A DNA stretch of 40,107 nucleotides, taken from contig CAJADF010000079.1 of assembly GCA_903938485.1 (NCBI GenBank), positions 1 through 40,107 on the forward strand. Direction: 5' to 3'. Shown piece after piece: positions 22,916 to 31,578 of this stretch (its first letter is position 1; each line of letters opens with the position of its first letter). The notes beneath the pieces are model-generated. The model was given only the letters and a program-made list of their open reading frames with translations, made no database searches and had not been told where the DNA came from. Both the position numbers and the translations under genes were made by a program. This DNA is from an uncultured Methylococcaceae bacterium (lineage in GTDB: Bacteria > Pseudomonadota > Gammaproteobacteria > Methylococcales > Methylomonadaceae).

Positions 22916-25900
22916 ATGAGTTTATCTGCTAGTTCTTCTCAGTCTGATGTAATCAGTGCAAGTCAATTACAAGAGTTACAACATATTAATTTGCAATTAG
23001 CGGCTTTAGGCCAGCCAATTTGCCAGATTGATGATGCGCAAAATTATTTACAAATTGCAGATAGTCTTTTAAAAAATTATGTTCAGCAACGTCGCTTATT
23101 AGCTAAGTATCGTTGTCCTGCAGATCAGCGTATTCAAGATTTTTTAAATACCTATTTAAAGGTTAATGGCGTTTCTGCAGATATAAATCTGCCGGGGCAG
23201 ACATTTGTCTTAGAAAGGACCGGTTTAGCAAGAGCCCTATCATTACCTTTTCAAGAAAATGAATTTCATTCAGCGTATGTAGATTCCTATCGAATGGCGC
23301 AGGGGGTATTACATAATCCTCAAAATGATAGGCGCACTACTAAAGGTGTCTTTCATATTGTTGCGGGTGGATTATCTGTGCCAGCTGACAAAAATGAGGT
23401 GCCTGTTGCTACTTATGCGCAATTATTACGTTTAGCGTTAACGCCCCCCGATGATTTGTTGGATTTACCGTTTACTAGTCAACAAGAACATTCAGCCAAA
23501 CTTTGGTTATCTTTGTCACTAAGCCCTATTGTAGTGCCTGAATTGGCCGGAGTTACACCCTCAAAAATCATGGAAACTCGATTTTTTGTGCCGGGTGGTT
23601 TGGTATCTAATTTAGATTTTGTGGAGTCTATTTTCGGTAATGCAGGGGATCCGTTTTTACCAGAAAATGATGTGGCTCTGGATATTGAACATTGGACGGG
23701 GCATACAGGCTGTATTATTTTAGCGCCCCATTTAGTGCACTGCCGCAAGCAGGATTTAGGCTTACCCCATTATAATGATGCGACGGAGCGACAACGCATA
23801 GATGGTATGTGTTGGCAAAGTCCTGATGAGTTATATAACGATGGTAAACCCTTTAAGCTAGTGTGCCGAGATATGACCGGCGTGATTGTGACCTTAATCG
23901 CTGATAATTATTTTGGTTACAGTAAAAAAGAAATCAAATCTCAAATCAGTTACTCAGCAAACCTTTTTGGCGGTTGTGAAGAAGAACATTCAGGCGGAGC
24001 GTTGGCTTTTCCTAGAGCTATTTTAGGCGAAGTGTATTTGCCACAAGTTGATCATAGTTATCATGATTATTCATTTGAGAAACTGAGCCAACAGTGGGGT
24101 GCTGATATTGCTTTACAAATAGAGGGTTATGCGATTGATAAGCGCTATCCAAGCATTGTTTTTATTCCTGAGACAGCTCAAATTAGTATTCCTAAACTGC
24201 AGATTACTTGGCAACATTCGGGAAGTTTGCGGACTTTAAAATTGCTCCATAATCATACCTATGTCTATCCAGATGGCTTTAGAGTGACTATGGAAAGGCA
24301 TCCTCATGCGCCTAGTTGGCGATTGATTGGTACATATCCAGAAGGTACTTTTTGTCATAAACCTAGCACTGTTTCTGGTGGAGGCAAGTCTGAAATTTCA
24401 AAATCTATTGCAGGTGCAGTTATTTCTGGTGCTGTATTTGTCGATGATTTTGACAAAGATATGGCGATGGTAGCGGATATTTTTAATTACGATTATTCAA
24501 AACGATTTTTAGATCCGCATCGTAATGGATCTGATCAACGGACGTTGTTGAGTAATGAGCGTACTTTAGGTTCTGTGATTAAATTGCTAACGCCGTCGGT
24601 GACGCAATATACCCATGAGTATAATCATTGGCTAAAGAAAATCCCGCAACACATTTTAGCCTTAGTGTTGATGATTAAACGGTTTTACAAAGTGGAATGG
24701 GGTCAAAACTGGCGCGAACACTTCTCGGTTGACTTAGTAAATGGCTATCCGGGTAACGAACTTAAGTTTAATGGCCGTAAATTGCTGGCGAGTTACTTAC
24801 GAGTAGGCTTTGATGAAAAGGGTGCGTGGCGGGTGTTTAAGTTAAGACAAGATTTTGCTGCATCAGAGAAAGTGCAATTAGAAGATGATATTACTGCATC
24901 AGTAGTTGTGCCAGCAAATCAGTTAGTCGGATTGAATCCACATTATAAAAATTTCAGTGTTAAATTAGTTGAGAATTGTGAACTAAGCTTTTTTCAAAGA
25001 CCAGACGATGCTGTTAATCGAGGCGCAGATTTACAAACGGAGTTGGATTTTTCGGGGACAAACAATTTCATTTCAAATTTTGAACCGCTTACTGCGAGTG
25101 ATGCGCGAGAGTTGGTTGAAGATATCGTGCATTTTGAAGAGTTTAGTCAGCCTATGCGTGAGTTGATTATGTCAGCTGCACAAAATAAAGCTGGGGAATA
25201 CTTTGTATCATCTGCACATCCGCGTTTAGTAGAAGGTAAACCGAGTCAAAATGTGCGTTATTTACAAGCAAGGCCTGATAAAGTTAATCCTATGACACGT
25301 TATTTGGCAGAATTATCAACGCGTTTAGCGCGTGGATTAAAAGCTGAGCAAGCCATTTATTTTCCTGTAAATGCGGTGATGCCCGGCAGACGCAATAATC
25401 CTAGTGACCTTAAAGCCGGTATTAGACCCTTAGCAATTTACAATCCTATACATTATCAGGAGCTTCCTGAATTGTTTATGGATTTTATTTGTAGTTTAAC
25501 GGGTAAATCACCCTCTACAACTGGAGCGGGTTCTGAAGGCGCTTTAACTAAAGGTCCGTTTAATGCTTTATCAACGACTGCTGATTTAAATACCGCATTA
25601 GTGTCTTATATTTTATGTGGATATGATGGCTATTCAACGGCTGCTGGCTATATCGGGGCAGAACGTAAAATTGATCATGATATTAGCTTATTAATTCCCG
25701 AATTATGGTCAAGATTACCCGTTGAACAACGTGATCCTCAGCATTTAATTGCGCAAGGTCAATTAGAAAAGTTGGAAGATTTCGAATATGAAGGCAAGAT
25801 AGTGTATGCCAGTCGCTTAGGATATCGAATTACCGAGTGTTTTGTGCATACTAATTTTGGTAAAATATTTGACTATCCAACTGCTGTTTTTGATGAGGCG

Positions 25901-26368
25901 ATGTTAAAACCTGAAACACAGGATATGGCTAGTTTTGTAGATGGTATTAATAATGTGAATAGCGCTCAGCAACGCGTGGCTCAGATGTACTTTAAGGATG
26001 GAACGATTAACGATGCCTGTCCACCTCTAAAAGCTTTGTTACATATCATGGCTTACGGAACTTATGAGGGTAAAGATATTAACGATGCCAGTATTAGGGA
26101 ATTATTTAAGCGTGATTACTTATTGCAAAGCGCATGGTATCAAGAGCGTTTAAGCATTAAGCAGCAAAGAGATATTGAACTTTGGCAACGACATTTTGAT
26201 TATTTATCACAGCAAATCTCACAAATAGAAGCGTCTGATGAATTGACGCCTGTTTTTGCAGAAAAATTAGAGGTAGTTGATCAACGTTTGCAAGCGTTAA
26301 AGCACGATTCATATTTGCAAAGTTTATCAGGCACTTTAGGTGCTGATTGGGTAGATCGTACTCATTAA
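22916..26368 (+). CDS. PPi-type phosphoenolpyruvate carboxykinase homologue
   Basis: An 1150-aa protein. From recall of the family it matches the long (about 1100-1150 aa) PPi-dependent PEP carboxykinases of Propionibacterium and Entamoeba, which interconvert oxaloacetate plus PPi with PEP, CO2 and phosphate. Supporting segments: RRTTKGVFHIVAGGL, FVPGGLVSNLDFVESIFGN, WTGHTGCIILAPH, DATERQRIDG, GGCEEEHSGGA (about 351-361), the phosphate-binding TVSGGGKSEISKSI (about 484-497), LGSVIKLLTPSV, TGKSPSTTGAGSEGALTKGP and AAGYIGAERKIDHDIS. No signal peptide. The length and motif order are intact. It is 112 nt after crtP and 35 nt before the O-methyltransferase. Methanotrophs are known for other PPi-linked enzymes, so the role fits. 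The alternative is a paralogue of altered function. Confidence 0.8.
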   Translation: MSLSASSSQSDVISASQLQELQHINLQLAALGQPICQIDDAQNYLQIADSLLKNYVQQRRLLAKYRCPADQRIQDFLNTYLKVNGVSADINLPGQTFVLERTGLARALSLPFQENEFHSAYVDSYRMAQGVLHNPQNDRRTTKGVFHIVAGGLSVPADKNEVPVATYAQLLRLALTPPDDLLDLPFTSQQEHSAKLWLSLSLSPIVVPELAGVTPSKIMETRFFVPGGLVSNLDFVESIFGNAGDPFLPENDVALDIEHWTGHTGCIILAPHLVHCRKQDLGLPHYNDATERQRIDGMCWQSPDELYNDGKPFKLVCRDMTGVIVTLIADNYFGYSKKEIKSQISYSANLFGGCEEEHSGGALAFPRAILGEVYLPQVDHSYHDYSFEKLSQQWGADIALQIEGYAIDKRYPSIVFIPETAQISIPKLQITWQHSGSLRTLKLLHNHTYVYPDGFRVTMERHPHAPSWRLIGTYPEGTFCHKPSTVSGGGKSEISKSIAGAVISGAVFVDDFDKDMAMVADIFNYDYSKRFLDPHRNGSDQRTLLSNERTLGSVIKLLTPSVTQYTHEYNHWLKKIPQHILALVLMIKRFYKVEWGQNWREHFSVDLVNGYPGNELKFNGRKLLASYLRVGFDEKGAWRVFKLRQDFAASEKVQLEDDITASVVVPANQLVGLNPHYKNFSVKLVENCELSFFQRPDDAVNRGADLQTELDFSGTNNFISNFEPLTASDARELVEDIVHFEEFSQPMRELIMSAAQNKAGEYFVSSAHPRLVEGKPSQNVRYLQARPDKVNPMTRYLAELSTRLARGLKAEQAIYFPVNAVMPGRRNNPSDLKAGIRPLAIYNPIHYQELPELFMDFICSLTGKSPSTTGAGSEGALTKGPFNALSTTADLNTALVSYILCGYDGYSTAAGYIGAERKIDHDISLLIPELWSRLPVEQRDPQHLIAQGQLEKLEDFEYEGKIVYASRLGYRITECFVHTNFGKIFDYPTAVFDEAMLKPETQDMASFVDGINNVNSAQQRVAQMYFKDGTINDACPPLKALLHIMAYGTYEGKDINDASIRELFKRDYLLQSAWYQERLSIKQQRDIELWQRHFDYLSQQISQIEASDELTPVFAEKLEVVDQRLQALKHDSYLQSLSGTLGADWVDRTH

Positions 26369-26403
26369 TACTATAAATTTAATCCGTTCATAAGGAAGTA
26401 ATA

Positions 26404-27096
26404 GTGACTGATGTTTTAAGTCCCAAAAAGATGCCGCCACCGCGTCGAACACCACCAGTCAGTCCTGCGGTAGAAAAGTACTTATTAGATTTATTGGGCC
26501 CCGCAGAAAATTCAGTATTACAAGAAATGGAAGCCTTAGCAGAAAAGAATAATTTTCCTATTGTTGGGCGTTTAGTCGGTGTGTTTATAGAAATGCTGGC
26601 TAAGATGATTAACGCCCAGCGCGTGTTTGAGTTTGGTAGTGGTTATGGTTATTCGGCTTATTGGTTTGCTAAAGCAGTGGGCTCCAGTGGACAAGTAATT
26701 TGCAGCGAGGCTGATTTTTTAAATAGAGATAAAGCTGAGCACTATTTAAGTGCTGCTGGATTATGGGACAGGATCGATTTTAAAACCGATATGGCGCAAA
26801 ATGCTTTTGCACAGACTGAGGGTTTGTTTGATATTTGCTATAACGATGTTGATAAAGGCGATTATCCCGATATTTGGTTATTGGCTAAAGATAGAATCCG
26901 TCCGGGTGGTTTATATATTGCGGATAATGTTTTGTGGCGCGGGCGAGTCGCAGCGCATTCTGGAAAAGATGTATTTCAAGGGTGGACGGAAGCCATTCGA
27001 CAACACAATCAAATGATTTTTGATGATCCTGATTTTGAGACCTTTATAAATCCGAGTCGTGATGGTGTAATAGTCGCACGTAAAAAAACAGATTAA
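26404..27096 (+). CDS. SAM-dependent O-methyltransferase (family 3, CCoAOMT-like)
   Basis: A 230-aa class I methyltransferase. Motif I is FEFGSGYGYSAYWFAKA (about 79-95), followed by VICSEAD (acidic ribose contact), then YNDVDKGDYPDIW, and RPGGLYIADNVLWRGRV, the segment that marks the YrrM/caffeoyl-CoA O-methyltransferase family (metal-linked Asp/Asn). The N-terminus MTDVLSPKKMPPPRRTPP is short, Pro-rich and basic, unlike typical members. The start is GTG, with AAGGA 8 nt upstream. Family members methylate catechols and other hydroxyls; the substrate here is not known. It sits 35 nt after the PPi-PEPCK gene and 24 nt before the RelA-like gene, so probably cotranscribed with both. Confidence 0.87.
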   Translation: MTDVLSPKKMPPPRRTPPVSPAVEKYLLDLLGPAENSVLQEMEALAEKNNFPIVGRLVGVFIEMLAKMINAQRVFEFGSGYGYSAYWFAKAVGSSGQVICSEADFLNRDKAEHYLSAAGLWDRIDFKTDMAQNAFAQTEGLFDICYNDVDKGDYPDIWLLAKDRIRPGGLYIADNVLWRGRVAAHSGKDVFQGWTEAIRQHNQMIFDDPDFETFINPSRDGVIVARKKTD

Positions 27097-27120
27097 CACA
27101 TAAGTAATAAGGTTTCCTCC

Positions 27121-28614
27121 ATGCAACACAGATCAGCCAGCCAAGAACTTCATCATGAAATATTTGGCTCTATACTAGATAGGTCAGACTTAAGCCCTTA
27201 TCTTTTATTATCCGCCGAAAATTATGCGACTGCGCTTAAGCAGGCCACAAAAATGATGAGTAACCGTGGCTTTGATGTTGTAGATAATGGCGAGTTGCAA
27301 GAAAGTGAGCAGAAGCGAGCCTTAGTGTACGTTGAGCGAACTTATCGGTACTTTTTGAAGTGGTTGTTTCCCTTTGTAAAACGCCAATTAGAGGCGTTGA
27401 TTGTCTTAGAATCAAGTAATCTGGCTTTATATCAACACAGTTTGGCGGCCATTAAACAGCTTGAAACGCTCTTAAAAAATCCGGCCTTTAAACAGATTGT
27501 GGAGCAAGATCCTCGACATTTGTTTTTATTAGCCTCTTCAAGTAAATACCCTACGGTTTTTCATGGTTATCAGGGTAAAAAGCTGATTGTGCCTCTGGAA
27601 TGGCAGCAAACGGCTTGTGCCATGTTAAAGATGGGCTATTTGATTAAATCCATAGAAGAAGAAAGCCAAGATATAAATGACTTTGCCCAGTTAGGTTTCT
27701 TTTTAGAAGCGGAAAATCAAAGCCTGAATGACTTATTTAATTATGATTGGGAAAATCCTCAGCATATTCCAGAAAGTGAACCCGCTCAGAATGCCTTTGT
27801 GAAGATATCGGCTTTCTTTCATAAATTAAGAGAGTCAGTGAGTTTGGATGCGGACGGCGAGGGCTTTGTCTTTGATAGTGGTGATGGCGTCCGTGTTGAT
27901 ATCGCTGAGATTAAAGCCCGTTTAAAAAGTCCTGAAAGTATGTTTACCAAGCTCGGTAAAAATCTCGAAGGCGAGGCGTATGATATTAGAGATATTTTGG
28001 CCATTACCTTCATCCTAAGAGATAAGGACGATACCTTAAAGTTGTTTCATGCCTTGCAAAAGAAAGGCGTTATCTTGCAAGAAAACACCCATTCTCAATC
28101 TATCACTCAAACTTTGTTTGATAACCCAGAACACATGGTGGAAGCCGTACGCAGATTAATGATTAGTTTGTCGCAAAGTGCGGGTCATGAGGCCAGTGTG
28201 ACAGATCAGGAAGTCTTACTGAATGCGCAAACTTTTTATGATGCACTGAGTATGAATGCCGAGAAGAATCAACATTCCTCTGCTGGACACCGCAAGTTTC
28301 AATGTAAGATTAGTTTTTCTTTGCCTATTCATCGGCAAGCCAGAACCCATAAAATTATTATTCCCGGTACAGATGTCTATGCACGTCGAAATGAGATTAA
28401 TAAGAAAACCCAAGAGCATACCTTAGGGGTTGAATTACGGATTTCTGATGAAGAAAGCTGGCGTACTTCTGAGCAGAAAGGCGATTCTCATCACAGTGCC
28501 TATAAGTTTAGGCAGCTTATTGCGGTGATGAATCGGGTCTTTAAGAACGTGTACTATATGCCTAAAGACAGCATAGCCCAGTTGAAGAAAGATCAGGGTG
28601 TGTTGTTTTCTTGA
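27121..28614 (+). CDS. conserved protein with divergent RelA/SpoT-like synthetase half
   Basis: A 497-aa protein without an assigned function. Residues 1-230 are mostly helical, with no HD hydrolase motif. Residues 255-470 show the order of elements of a (p)ppGpp synthetase: RLKSPESMFTKLGKN (267-281; Arg267, Lys269 and Lys277 match the R-x-K...K of RelA), DIRDILAITF (288-297; Asp291 matches the Mg-binding Asp), GVELRIS (436-442; Glu438 matches the catalytic Glu of IEIQIRT) and SEQKGDSHHSAYKFRQ (450-465; compare AE-G-AAH-YK). The usual GYxSxH element is weak (GHRKFQCKIS). It may make an alarmone-like nucleotide or be a degenerate relative. AAGG lies 9 nt upstream of the ATG. It is the last gene of the block, before a strong terminator. 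It may belong to the TIGR04552-type family. Confidence 0.78.
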   Translation: MQHRSASQELHHEIFGSILDRSDLSPYLLLSAENYATALKQATKMMSNRGFDVVDNGELQESEQKRALVYVERTYRYFLKWLFPFVKRQLEALIVLESSNLALYQHSLAAIKQLETLLKNPAFKQIVEQDPRHLFLLASSSKYPTVFHGYQGKKLIVPLEWQQTACAMLKMGYLIKSIEEESQDINDFAQLGFFLEAENQSLNDLFNYDWENPQHIPESEPAQNAFVKISAFFHKLRESVSLDADGEGFVFDSGDGVRVDIAEIKARLKSPESMFTKLGKNLEGEAYDIRDILAITFILRDKDDTLKLFHALQKKGVILQENTHSQSITQTLFDNPEHMVEAVRRLMISLSQSAGHEASVTDQEVLLNAQTFYDALSMNAEKNQHSSAGHRKFQCKISFSLPIHRQARTHKIIIPGTDVYARRNEINKKTQEHTLGVELRISDEESWRTSEQKGDSHHSAYKFRQLIAVMNRVFKNVYYMPKDSIAQLKKDQGVLFS

Positions 28615-28618
28615 GACA

Positions 28619-28650
28619 TAAAAAAGGCGACCCTAAGGCCGCCTTTTTAA
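28619..28650. terminator. bidirectional intrinsic terminator
   Basis: A-run, stem AAAAAGGCG / CGCCTTTTT with inner CC/GG pairing around CTAA, then a T-run. It lies between the convergent ends at 28614 (+) and 28663 (-) and closes the carotenoid-to-RelA-like block. Confidence 0.93.
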
Positions 28651-28662
28651 ACTTAGTTTTAA

Positions 28663-30354
28663 TTAAGCTGCTTTACGTTTACGATTTAAACCTAAAAAGC
28701 CCATTAAGCCCGTTAAAAATAACCAAACTGCTGCTGGTACTGGTACAGCAGAAGGTGTAATAGCTACCCCACCAAAACGCGAACCTGCAGTTGCAGTTTC
28801 TAATACACTGAAAGAGGTATTAAGTGCTGTTGAAGTTGAGCCAATGTTAATAGCAACGATTTGATTGGGATCAGCACCTAAATCATGAGTTGTTTCGTTA
28901 CTAACAGTAGAAGTAGTACCAAAGATAGTGAAAGAACCATCAGCATTCTTTTGACCAGCAATGTTACGTAAACCATCTTCTTGAACTGACCAACCTAAAG
29001 CCGCTTGTGCAGCAGAATCTAAATGACCCACTAAACCTGTTTGGAATACTTGTGTTTCAGTCCAAGTACCACCTACTTTTTGCCACTCTTGTAAACCGGC
29101 TTGAGATGTTACTTTGTTTAAAATGTTAACAGCATCAGTACGTATTCCATCGCCTTCATCTGCTACGAATAAAGTGTTTGCATCCGCTTCCCAAATACCA
29201 AAAGGGTGGAAACTGGCTGCTGGTGATTGATATGCATGAGCCGTTAATGTACCCGCTGTAATTGCAGCGGCATTAGCCGTGTTATATGTAGTTGCCGCCG
29301 CATTAGCGGTAACAATAGCACCTGAAGCTGTTTCAATAACTTTTTCAGATACCGCGTTAAAGCCAGGTAATGGAGTGATTGTTGCATTAGAAGGTAATTG
29401 ACCACCATTGGCTAAAGCGCCCGCAGCACCCACTTGATAAACCGTGTCTACACCGTTGCTGCCACTGCCTTTAGAAACATATAAAGTACCGTCGCTTGAT
29501 ACTGTCATGCCACGGAAGTTGTCGTCTTTACCTGTTTTGTCAGCTGCATAGTTTGTACCCGCTGCTTTAGTAGGGTCTTGCAATTGTTGTAGTGCAAAAC
29601 CGTTTTGATAGCCAGTAGCACTAGTATTTGAACCTTGTGAAAGACCAATCACTGAAGTATTACCAGAACTAGTTGCAGCAATAGTTTGGACACCCGTGTT
29701 ATTACTTAAGGCTACTAATCCAGCCGCACCAGCCGATCCATTACCCGCATTACCGACCATATAATATTGGCCATTAGCTAATACAGCTGCTCTGCCATTG
29801 TTACCACTGTAGGCATTTACGTTAGTTACAGACACAGCACCTGAAGTTAAATCAACAGTACCAATAGCTCTTGGAACAGTTGTCGTTACAGGGTTAGTTG
29901 AGTCATAAGCTTGAGCAGTATTTGAGTTAGAGACATCAATCGCATCAACCGGAGAAGCGTAACCCATAAAGCTAACTGATTGACCGTCAGTTGAAACGTT
30001 TAAGGCTAATTCTGATTTAGAAGCAAAGCTGGTAGTCATTACACTTGAATCAACAGCTAGGTTATTAACGATTGTTCCGCTAGTAGTCAATTGTTGCAAA
30101 GTGATCGCTGATGAAACCCCAAAAGATGCATCAGGTACTTCATTTTTAAATACGTTTAATGAGCTGCCATCATTGGTAGCTTTACCACCACCAGACAATG
30201 TTTGACCAACTGTCACATTAGCATTATTGTCATAAGTTGTTTCTGAAACAATTAAATTGCCAGGTACAAAATATGGATCCGCTAGAGAAGTTTGAGTATA
30301 TCCCAGTGAAATTATTGCAACAGCTAAAGCTGTTTTTTTATAAGAAAAAGACAT
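28663..30354 (-). CDS. secreted PEP-CTERM-type protein, unknown function
   Basis: A 563-aa exported protein. It has an N-terminal signal peptide (MSFSYKKTALAVAIISLGY..SLADP, cut near residue 25), then a Ser/Thr/Ala/Gly/Asn-rich, beta-rich body with repeated GTLYVSKGSG, NTLFVADEGDGIR and GRAAVLANGQYYMVG segments suggesting a beta-propeller, and a C-terminal sorting signal: VPVPAAVWLF, a hydrophobic helix and the basic end NRKRKAA. That tail is the VPxPAAVWLF variant of PEP-CTERM signals, cut by exosortases; none is in the window. Only one or two Cys or fewer are seen, as usual for surface proteins. GGA lies about 7 nt before the ATG. The gene lies between the 3' end of the RelA-like gene and a diverged copy of that end, so it may have been inserted here. 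Confidence 0.88.
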   Translation of the reverse strand: MSFSYKKTALAVAIISLGYTQTSLADPYFVPGNLIVSETTYDNNANVTVGQTLSGGGKATNDGSSLNVFKNEVPDASFGVSSAITLQQLTTSGTIVNNLAVDSSVMTTSFASKSELALNVSTDGQSVSFMGYASPVDAIDVSNSNTAQAYDSTNPVTTTVPRAIGTVDLTSGAVSVTNVNAYSGNNGRAAVLANGQYYMVGNAGNGSAGAAGLVALSNNTGVQTIAATSSGNTSVIGLSQGSNTSATGYQNGFALQQLQDPTKAAGTNYAADKTGKDDNFRGMTVSSDGTLYVSKGSGSNGVDTVYQVGAAGALANGGQLPSNATITPLPGFNAVSEKVIETASGAIVTANAAATTYNTANAAAITAGTLTAHAYQSPAASFHPFGIWEADANTLFVADEGDGIRTDAVNILNKVTSQAGLQEWQKVGGTWTETQVFQTGLVGHLDSAAQAALGWSVQEDGLRNIAGQKNADGSFTIFGTTSTVSNETTHDLGADPNQIVAINIGSTSTALNTSFSVLETATAGSRFGGVAITPSAVPVPAAVWLFLTGLMGFLGLNRKRKAA

Positions 30355-30540
30355 TGTTATTCCGTTATTTTTAATTAAAGTGCGATAAAGAATGAGCTGT
30401 ATTAAGTTGAATCAACAAACAGGGTTTGGTCAGATGACTTGCAAAGTCCCATACATACTATATCGTTTTTGTTACGCTAATATTTCTATCGGATTACAAG
30501 ATAAAGACAATTTAATTAAATGTAATGTAGTTAATATGAT

Positions 30541-30615
30541 ATTAAAAATGTTTATTACATGCCTAAAGATAGCATCGCTCAGTTAAAGAAAGATCAGAGC
30601 GTGTTGTTTTCTTAA
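30541..30615 (+). pseudogene. relic copy of the 3' end of the RelA-like gene
   Basis: The last 25 codons of the 27121-28614 gene recur here with 62 of 75 bases identical. Of 24 sense codons, 22 keep the amino acid (NVYYMPKDSIAQLKKDQ then SVLFS) and nine of the differences are synonymous; the stop is TAA instead of TGA. A weaker match may continue to about 30530 after a 1-nt deletion. Upstream of that nothing is similar. It has no start and cannot be a gene. The synonymous pattern says it came from a functional, long-diverged homologue. Confidence 0.85.
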
Positions 30616-30640
30616 GTTATTGATTTAATTGCCTGATGAT

Positions 30641-31546
30641 TTAAATTTTACTAATCTTGTAATTTGCACTGAGTTTAAACTCGCAACTTGGCGATATTTC
30701 AATGGTATCGCAAGCAACATTCCCTGATTCAACACAAACAAAGCGTTCATAATCGTTTGCTTCCAAGTCAGTAATGTTGGGTGGTAGAGTGACTCCAGGG
30801 TTCCAAACTACTGCAGTTTTATGATGAGTCGACGTTATAATAATTTGTCGATTTAATGCGCTGTCTTTAATGATTAAACGTTCCTCAACGTTTTTGTAAA
30901 TTCTGTTTACTTCAGTTTCAATACTCAGAGTACCTAGTTGTTGATTTTCGGTGCCATTATTAAGCTTATCAAGATAAGGTGAGTTATCTAAGCCTAAAAT
31001 TTTCACTTCATTGATATGTCCAACATTAAAGTAGGCATGTAAGGCTTGAGTAATTGTAAAACTTTGATCGCCAGTGTTGCGCGTGATTAAATTAAGCGAT
31101 AAGGTATCGCTAATAAGAACTTCTAGTTCGAGCGTAAATGCTTTTGGCCAATATTCTGAAGTTTGCGAGGTGTTTTCAAATTGAAAGACTATTTTTGTCT
31201 CAGCATCTGAGTTTGCTTCTGTTTTTAAAATACGCCATAAACCATTGCGCACAAAACCATGATCAGGTCTTTTAAGATCATCGGGATCCGGGCCAAACCA
31301 AGGCCAGCATAACGGAATCCCCCCCCTTATAGCTCTTCCTTCTTCATACCAAGAGTTTTGGCTTACAAAGAGTAAATCCTCTTCTTCTCGATGGGGTTTA
31401 TACGAAAGAATTTGCGCGCCGTGTAGTGAAATAATGGCGCTCGCGCGTTTATTATGGATGAAAATAAAAGGTAAATGTCCGTTACCTTTATCGAATTTGA
31501 GGTGGCCTTTAATGCCGTGATCACGATTTAAATGCTCAATTTTCAT
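30641..31546 (-). CDS. D-hexose-6-phosphate mutarotase (YeaD-like)
   Basis: A 301-aa aldose-1-epimerase-fold enzyme that equilibrates the anomers of glucose-6-phosphate. Typical segments: HGAQILSYKP, RGGIPLCWPWFGP, DHGFVRNGLWRIL, ITQALHAYFNVGHI (catalytic His) and NDYERFVCVESGNV (catalytic Glu). The length is normal for YeaD. It follows glgX by 32 nt on the same strand, so both are probably cotranscribed; sugar phosphates from glycogen breakdown would be the source of its substrate. No membrane segment, cytosolic. No strong ribosome site was seen before the ATG. Confidence 0.92.
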   Translation of the reverse strand: MKIEHLNRDHGIKGHLKFDKGNGHLPFIFIHNKRASAIISLHGAQILSYKPHREEEDLLFVSQNSWYEEGRAIRGGIPLCWPWFGPDPDDLKRPDHGFVRNGLWRILKTEANSDAETKIVFQFENTSQTSEYWPKAFTLELEVLISDTLSLNLITRNTGDQSFTITQALHAYFNVGHINEVKILGLDNSPYLDKLNNGTENQQLGTLSIETEVNRIYKNVEERLIIKDSALNRQIIITSTHHKTAVVWNPGVTLPPNITDLEANDYERFVCVESGNVACDTIEISPSCEFKLSANYKISKI

Positions 31547-31578
31547 AGTATTATTTTAACACGCCTTACTAGTGGATT

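Noticed and set aside
30392-30586. A 64-aa plus-strand open frame before the mutarotase gene
   Set aside because: No ribosome site and no protein-like pattern. Its end overlaps the relic of the RelA-like gene in another frame, so the frame is accidental.
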